64,000 nucleotides of DNA, taken from NCBI GenBank assembly GCA_026826555.1, contig JAKSZT010005175.1, forward strand, positions 4,490,211-4,554,210, written 5' to 3'. How positions within the stretch are numbered: the first letter of the stretch is position 1; each line of letters opens with the position of its first letter. The notes under the pieces are model-generated. The model made no database searches and was not told where the DNA came from. It worked only from the letters and a program-made list of their open reading frames with translations. The DNA is from Tolypeutes matacus. Its lineage: Eukaryota > Chordata > Mammalia > Cingulata > Chlamyphoridae. Below, piece by piece: positions 57,974 through 64,000 of the stretch. A program made the translations under genes and the position numbers.

Positions 57974-58671
57974 AGTGTAAGGCAGAACTCACCCCAATAT
58001 TTGAAGCACAGCTAAGCTTAGCAACCTGAGAATTCGTTTTCTATCCCTCTCTGGAGTCTGAGGTGAGAGGGTGCTTTTATGACATGGTAGAGGGTCTTGC
58101 CAGCAGCATTTTGGGTGCTGTGGCTTTCCCCATAATTCTGCCCCCCTCACTATCAGTTAAGATATCTGCAACCATTCTGCCCTCCAACCAAATCTGGAAC
58201 TTCCTGCCAAGCACTGGTGTACCCCTACCTGCTGAAGTCTTGCTCCCCCAGCTCGATATGGAGGGCATGGATGATTTGACAAGCATGCAGAATGAATTCA
58301 TGGAGAGAGTTCAGAAGGTGATGACCCTCTGCTGTGGCTATCAGAACACCTCCAGCCAGTAATCCTACCTCTATGTGGAGGACCAGAAGGAGATTCTGGG
58401 TCAATTTCTGTTGTCTGGGCATGTCCTCACCCCAGAGGAGATTGAAGGCCATGTAGAAGATGGAATCCCAGACTTCTCCCCTCTTCCATCAGTTTAAAGT
58501 CCAGATTTATTCCTATGAAAAGCTCTATGAAAAGAGGTATAGGCTGGAACCCATCAAGGTGTTTGATATCTGGATGAAAATTGATGTGCAACACTTTAAA
58601 GCATCTCTGCTGAGTATCATTAAGAGGTGGAGCCTTATGTTTAAACAGCATCTTGATTATGTCACTAGCAG
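57974..58671 (+). pseudogene. Dynein heavy chain pseudogene, exon B
   Basis: Begins after TTTTTTTCAG and ends at CAG|GTAATG. With exon A it joins in frame as ENT-ECKAELTPIFEAQL. Further motifs are EFVFYPSLES, GCFYDMVEGLASSIL, LDMEGMDDLTSMQNEFMERV, SYLYVEDQKEILGQFLLSGH, LTPEEIEGHVEDGIP, VQIYSYEKLYEKRYRLEPIK, VFDIWMKIDVQHFKASLL and IIKRWSLMFKQHL. These are the linker-proximal tail segments of axonemal outer-arm type heavy chains (DNAH9, DNAH11, DNAH17 group), ciliary ATP-driven motors. Damage: TGA just before EFVFY, TAA at 58360-58362 before SYLYV, and a one-base shift near 58445. The length is about 230 codons. It is unprocessed, because introns remain on both sides. Confidence 0.9.
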
Positions 58672-58708
58672 GTAATGCAATTGTTATAGCTTTCTTCCAG
58701 CCTCCTAG

Positions 58709-58747
<39 letters not shown>

Positions 58748-58904
58748 TATTATTATGGGCAAAAATCAAAATTCTCACAATACATACAAACATTTGTAAA
58801 ATGATATATAAATATATATGCATATATGTGTATTTGCTTACAAAAATGTTATTTTATATATATATATATACATATATTTTAATTCTTCATATTTTTCCCC
58901 ATAG
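58672..58904 (+). other. Short intron between dynein exons B and C, mostly L1 sequence
   Basis: It runs from GTAATG to TTTTTCCCCATAG. Without the L1 3' end at 58713-58882 only about 60 bases remain. Confidence 0.6.
58713..58882 (-). mobile_element. L1 3'-terminal fragment, antisense, with (TA)n
   Basis: TATTATGGGCAAAAATCAAAATTCTCACAATACATACAAACATTTG...GCATATATGTGTATTTGCTTACAAAAATGTTATT is the reverse complement of the last 165 bases of the long-UTR L1 (compare 62057-62185). A (TA)n run of about 32 bases lies at its left edge. It is extremely 5'-truncated. Confidence 0.9.
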
Positions 58905-58955
58905 GCTAGCTGGCTAAATTAAAAATTAAAGCAACTGGCTAGGGTTTCAAGGCTT
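58905..58955 (+). pseudogene. Dynein heavy chain pseudogene, start of exon C
   Basis: After CCCCATAG, the codons joined from exon B read VTSR-LAG-stop, then IKN, corresponding to the family pattern VTxSLADLxxFIKKSES with a short deletion. The evidence is short but the phase (2) agrees with exon B. The 3' end of the exon is not defined. Confidence 0.5.
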
Positions 58956-58959
58956 CTTG

Positions 58960-60500
58960 ACACTGTCAGTAACTTTAGTCCCGCCATTTCCTTTGCTCAC
59001 CAGATAAGGCCTCTTATTGTTTTATTTTCTATTTGGTGCCCAGTGTGTGAAAGGCACTCAGTAAGACATAAATAATGTTAGGTACAATAATAGCAGACCT
59101 TCACAAGTCTGTGAAATCTCTTTAAGCCTGAGAAGCAGAGAGGGTCTAATGGGCCTCTTAGATTTTATTTCTAACACTTACTTCTTGTCTTAGATTATCA
59201 AGCTGTGCAATGTTGGAAGTCACTAAATCCCCACCCTCTTGAATGCCTGTCTGTGCCATTCTAACCATGTGGCAGGCTGGGTCTTAAATTCTGTCTGTTC
59301 CGTCATGGACTTAGACTGTCTGGCCCAGCACCAAGCTCTCTAGGCCAGAGTACCATATGGAAATAATCAAGTTAGTCAGCAATCCTCCAGTCACTTTGCC
59401 CTAGCCTTGTCCCCACAGGTTGACCACCGTCAGAATCTATGGTCCTAGGAATGGCTCAGCTTCATTTGGGGAGAGCCTTTGTCCCTCCATTCAGCTCTCA
59501 TCCTTTAGTGTGTCCCCTAATGCCATAGGGAAACCAACCTGACTCTCCCTGAGTTTGGGAGTGGTCTCATTTAAAGCTGCAGCTGAACTGCTCAGTGACC
59601 TGGAGCTGTAAGCAGAGAGTGGCCAAGTTGAGGATTTATCTGTCTACACATAAACTCCCAGAGATTCTGTGAAGGCAATGTTGCACCATTCTAGAATAGC
59701 ATTGAGGGAATGTTTTAAATAGGGCTTCCCAGGTGTCCTTTAAGAAGCAGCCAACCTTCCACATTCATAAACCTTTTACTTGCTGAGGAATTGAGAGGCA
59801 AGAAGAGGAAATGATGATGGGGATGGGGCAGTGACAGTGATGCCCTTGAATGAAGCACCATGTGGGGTGATCCCTCTCCATCAGTAGCTCTAGTAATCCA
59901 AGGACATGGGGCTGAGTGGCAGCAGCTGCCATGGACATCTATCAGGTAAGCCTTCAGAGGATCAAACTGTTGGTTTAATGGGAGGAGTCCTTGTCTTTGA
60001 ACCCACATTTCCTTACCTCCAAAAGAAGAGTACAGCTGAATTCCTCGGATGTACCTCCCAGCTTTAACAGTCAGTGATTCCCTAAACCCAGCTCATTTGT
60101 TATAACTTAGAGAGAGTTTTATTGTGTTCTTGAGATTTAGATTAAAAAGAAATCATAAAAATAACAAAAAATCATTGGTTAAGTGTCTACTATATGACAC
60201 AAAATGATGATTTCCATGTCCCCTTAATAGGTCAGGATTAATCCCATCTTGCCTTGTATCTATATACTTCATTCACGGTTGGAAATCCATTCCTCTTTCC
60301 AATATAACCTTTCAAAGCCATTCAGTTCTTTACATCCCCTAATCTGACTCTATTTCCACCTCTACCTTCACAAAGCTTCCATGGAAATTCAGGGTCAGCA
60401 GTAGCAGCAGCAAATGCCCAATGTTCCCTCCATCTCACCAGAAAGACAACCAGGTGGTGATCAGAGAAGAGAATGATGAAGACTAAGATTTTGAAGGGAG
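58960..60500. other. Intergenic or former intronic DNA, nothing recognised
   Basis: No further dynein exon was found by eye. A short acidic open stretch at about 60440-60480 (QVVIREENDED) is unassigned. Confidence 0.5.
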
Positions 60501-60506
60501 AGGAAT

Positions 60507-60561
60507 GGGAATCCCAGTGGGTTCCGTGTAATATTTTGGGTAATCTAAGCACCTCTTAAAA

Positions 60562-60602
<41 letters not shown>

Positions 60603-60760
60603 AACATTTTTGTAAGCAAATACACATATATGCATAGATATTTATATATCATTTTGCAAATGTTTGTATGTATTGTGAGAATTTTGATTTTTACCCATAA
60701 TGAAAAAAATAAAATTAAAAATAATAAATAAATAAATAAATAAAAATAAAAAAAAAAACT
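60507..60760 (+). mobile_element. L1 3'-terminal fragment with (TA)n and A-rich tail
   Basis: GGGAATCCCAGTGGGTTCCGTGTAATATTTTGGGTAATCTAAGCACCTCTTAAAATATATG, a (TA)n run (60567-60598), AACAACATTTTTGTAAGC...GATTTTTACCCATAATGAAAAAAATAAAA and an AATA-rich tail. It is the last 200 or so bases of the long-UTR L1, plus strand, and retains the terminal 65 bases that the copy ending at 40299 lacks. Confidence 0.9.
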
Positions 60761-60764
60761 CAGT

Positions 60765-61345
60765 GCTCTGCCCCAGTGCCTGAGCAATTCATCTTTGATG
60801 AAGAGGGTAAAAAGGATCTGACTGGTCTCACATTAAATTTATGAACTTAAGATTAAGGCAGGCCCTCAGCATGCATATATCCATTTAGGTGCTTCCCAAT
60901 TCTCCCAGGCTTGGGTTTTCTCTCTGTACTTAAACTTCAAATACCTTATCTGCCCTTATGAACTTGCTTCTTACCTCACTGAAAAATTAGAAACCATCAT
61001 AATTAACTCACCTTTTCACCAACTCTGTAAGTCTACCTGCACTTGAATCCATACTTTCAGTCACCTCACCTGTGACAGCAGATAAGCTGTCTCTGCTCTT
61101 CTAAATACAGCCTCTTTATTCTCACTTAGTCAAGGACTCAGCTCCTTAATTATTTCCTGTCTCCTACAGTATCAGTTTTCTCCCTCATGTATCTTCAACA
61201 GCATATCAACACACTGTTCTGTCTGCCATCTTAAAAAGGAGAGAACATGGCCCGACAAGGCCTTCCAGCTACAGCATCACTTTTGTGTGCTCTCCTTTAT
61301 AGTCTTTACTGGCTTTCTTCACTTTATCTCCCATTCTCTCTATAC
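60765..61345. other. Intergenic DNA, nothing recognised
   Basis: No supported feature. Confidence 0.5.
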
Positions 61346-61349
61346 AAAA

Positions 61350-61985
61350 TTTTTTATTATGAAATATAACGTATGTACAAATTAGATAATAATAGTAAAG
61401 CAAATACTTACAATTGCATCACTCAGGTTTAAAAAAACAGAACATTCCTTATATTTTAAATTTTCCTTGCTCGTAACTACCTGATCATGTCATATTCCTC
61501 TCCCTCCCTGCCAGAGGTAATCCCTACTCTGGATGTGATATAATCTTCCCCAGACTCTAATTTATGGCTTCCTGCACACATACACATACATACATATTGC
61601 ATTAAAAAAACTTTTTAAATGAAACAATATTATACACTATATATTATTCCATGGCTTGTTTCTTTTATTGAGCACCATGTGATTCAATTATGTTGGTGGT
61701 AGAGCAGTAGTTCATTCATTTTCACTGCTGTAGAGTATTCCATTATATGAATATATCACAATCTATCTCACCATCCTATGGTCGATGAACATTTATATTA
61801 TTTCTGATGATTGTGTCTATGTTAATAATGGTGTTTTTAACACCCTTATATATGTTTCACAGTGTACATAATAAGAATTCCTCTAGCTTATATACCTAAG
61901 AGTGTAATTACAGGGTCAAAGAGTATGCACACAGTGTCAGACTCTCTCCAAGGTAGTTACAGCTGTGCGTTAAATTTCCTGTAGC
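61350..61985 (-). mobile_element. Old L1M-type 3' region, antisense
   Basis: CCTGCCAGAGGTAATCCCTACTCTGG, GGTAGAGCAGTAGTTCATTCATTTTCACTGCTGTAGAGTATTCCATTATATGAATATATCACAATCTATC...GATGAACATTTATATTATTTCTGATGATTG and TATACCTAAGAGTGTAATTACAGGGTCAAAGAGTATGCACAC are the antisense of an old mammalian L1 3' region. Confidence 0.65.
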
Positions 61986-62035
61986 TCTACAGCTAATTTT
62001 TTTTTTTTTGAAATTAATCACAAGGTCATAGCTTG

Positions 62036-64000
62036 TATTTATTTATTTATTTTTTTAATTATGGGTAAAAATCAAAATTCTCACAATACATACAAACATT
62101 TGCAAAATGAATATAAATATATATGCATATATGTGTATTTGCTTACAAGAATGTTATTTATATATATATACACATATATTTTAAGAGGTGCTTAGATTAC
62201 CCAAAATATTACACGGAACTCAATGGGATTCCCATGTTGCCCACCTCCCACACCTCCCACCACATCCCACACAAACATCTCCCACAGTGTGGCCCACCAA
62301 CCTCAATGAACTTACACATCCTGGAGCCTTGCCACCAACCATAGACCACAGTTCATACTATAGACCACACTCTCTCCCACTCAGTTCTGAGTGGTGTGTG
62401 CTGATTTAAAATGGCCTACATCTGTTGCCACAACAGTACTCAGGACAACCTCCAACTCCCAAAGAAGTCACTGTATTTCAACTGCTCTTCCCCTCCCTAC
62501 CCCAAAAGTGTCAAGTGGTCACTGGCTCCACCTCATTGTTATAATTTCTTGCATTGCTAGAATCACCATATGTGAACAAGAGAATACCATCAAGTCCACT
62601 CTAGTCCATAGTTCTTCCCCCAATCCTCAGGAGACTGGGATGGTGATGTCCACTCCAACTCCAAGTGAGAGAGGGCTTATATCCCATGGATATGGTGGGT
62701 GGGATGATCCTGCCTGCAGATGCAGGCGCTCTCCATTCCCTGGGATGGCCATTGCCCATCGTTGTCTCCTCACCAGGTGACTTGGATGAGTCCATTGAAC
62801 TGTAGGGTAGGAGTTGCAGCTCCACCTAGATTTCATGCACACCTGGCACATAGGTAGGTGGGAGGCTCCAGTCTCTGGAAGTATACCTAAAAACTCCAGC
62901 ATCACATATAGGTTTGAATAGAAGGGTGAACCATGTGCAGGGAGGACTTGTTTGAGTCTAATTCTGTCACTCTCAGGAGTACAGATTCCAAAATAGAACC
63001 CACTGATAAGGCATCAGTCTCTGGGGCTATCCCCCCTTATATAGGACCAGGGTGTCTCTGGAGCTCTCAGGAACCCCTCTGCGTGGGGTGATAGGCACTT
63101 AGATGTTCTATCAGCTCCTACAGAGGTGTGCGTAAGAGTTACCTCTGGGATGACCTCCCGACTCTCTTTGAAGTCTCTTAGCCACTTGAACTCATTTGTC
63201 TTTACCATTTCCCCCTTTTATTCAAGGTCTTTTTCCAGTTGTGTTGCCAGTTGGCACTTGGTATTAATCCCTCGTTGCCAGGGAGGCTCATCCCCGGGAG
63301 TCATGTCCCACGTTGGGGGGAAGGTAATGCAATCATATGCTGGGTTTGGCTTAGAGAGAGGCCACATTTGAGCAACAAGGAGGCTCTCAGGTGGCAACCC
63401 TTAGGCACCCCACAACTGCAGGCTAAGTCTCATTTACAAGAGCAAAGACTCACAAGGGTAGTCATCAATAAAAATAAAAAAAAAATCACTGGGTCATCCT
63501 ATTTTGTCAGGCACTGTCCCTACACTCAGAGGATTATTGCTGCTCCCTTGGAGACGGTGGCAGAGCTCTCCAGGCTAGGAATTCAGATTCCCTCATTTAT
63601 TGTGTGATTATCCACCTGTCGTGACCATGCCCCATCCCCCGATCCTTTGAATGATTTTGTATATCTTTCATGTATATTCGGATGAAACAATCCCCACGAA
63701 AGCCCCCCCCAGACACCCCCACCAATAATCCCCCGCAGTACCCATTGTAACCCTTCTGTGATCCAAATCCTCCATGAACATTTAGACCATACAATAATCA
63801 AATACACTTACTAGGAAAAAGAAACAAGTGTGATAAGCTTACATGCAAGAGACAAACATAAGGAGACTCAGGGGAAAAAAAAAAAAGAGAGAGAGAAGGA
63901 AAAAAAAACAATTAATCAAACAAAGAACAAAACAAAATAAAATATAATTAGTGGATTGGGACATTCAAAAAATGGGCAAAAAAGCAAAGGAAATGCCTTT
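62036..64000 (-). mobile_element. Second long-UTR L1, antisense, runs off the window
   Basis: From its A-rich tail (T-rich at 62036-62056) leftmost, the element reads as the reverse complement of 38275-40260 with scattered substitutions and small indels. The 129-codon ORF, the 64-codon ORF at 63014-63208, the G-tract (as C-tract, 63691-63736) and the flanks of the U4 site (63245-63261) are all present. It lacks U4. Its 5' part lies beyond the window, so ORF2 cannot be judged. Confidence 0.92.
62391..62780 (+). other. 129-codon ORF antisense to the L1 3' UTR, copy 2
   Basis: Starts MVCADLKWPTSV and ends RCLLTR. Same length and frame as the ORF at 39601-39990, with about a dozen amino-acid differences. 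No domain was recognised. Confidence 0.4.

Noticed and set aside
60361..60500. Short open stretch with an acidic end (QVVIREENDED) as a retrocopy fragment
   Set aside because: Too short to assign to a family, with no tail or duplication found.

Overview
This window is intergenic mammalian DNA, most likely from a xenarthran (sloth, anteater or armadillo). The evidence is MIR, L2, MER5, MER20 and MLT1 fossils (eutherian), combined with tRNA-derived SINEs of the DAS type and L1 elements with a very long 3' UTR of a kind I associate with xenarthrans. I cannot choose between sloth and armadillo from the sequence alone. Base composition is A+T rich, and there is one 400-base assembly gap (36430-36829) and one 10-base gap. 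I find no intact protein-coding gene. Long ORFs are absent, and the longest readable coding matter belongs to pseudogenes and transposons.

Layout. 1-36 kb: single-copy intergenic DNA studded with old repeats, including two MER20 copies, other hAT-Charlie MITEs, many MIR and L2 pieces, an MLT1-type LTR, a long decayed L1 at 11.2-13.7 kb, and an antisense L1 3' end at 1.8-2.5 kb with a perfect 14-bp target-site duplication. 36.4-40.3 kb: a younger L1 on the + strand (ORF2 C-terminus plus about 2.8 kb of 3' UTR) inserted into an old antisense L1M, with an 11-bp duplication. A 3'-truncated, tailless U4 snRNA retrocopy has jumped into its 3' UTR. 45.1-45.8 kb: a cluster of antisense DAS-type SINEs. 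45.97-48.62 kb: a full-length retrocopy of riboflavin kinase (RFK) on the - strand, with 5' UTR, coding region, long 3' UTR, AATAAA and A-tail. 49.0-50.7 kb: a long L2 fossil retaining recognisable reverse-transcriptase sequence, with a DAS-type SINE inside it.

54.4-58.95 kb: the remains of an axonemal dynein heavy chain gene on the + strand (DNAH9/DNAH11/DNAH17 group). Three exon-like blocks keep splice-like borders and compatible phases but carry frameshifts and stops, so this is an unprocessed pseudogene rather than a retrocopy. From 62.04 kb to the end lies a second copy of the long L1 3' UTR in the opposite orientation. It forms a roughly 2-kb inverted repeat with the copy at 38.3-40.3 kb and preserves the empty site of the U4 insertion.

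There are no operons or cooperating genes here. The coherent story is one of retroposition: L1 machinery supplied the L1 copies and the SINEs, RFK and U4 retrocopies, while the dynein fragment records loss or duplication of a ciliary motor gene. Repeat family names are given from memory of consensus sequences and were not checked by a search.
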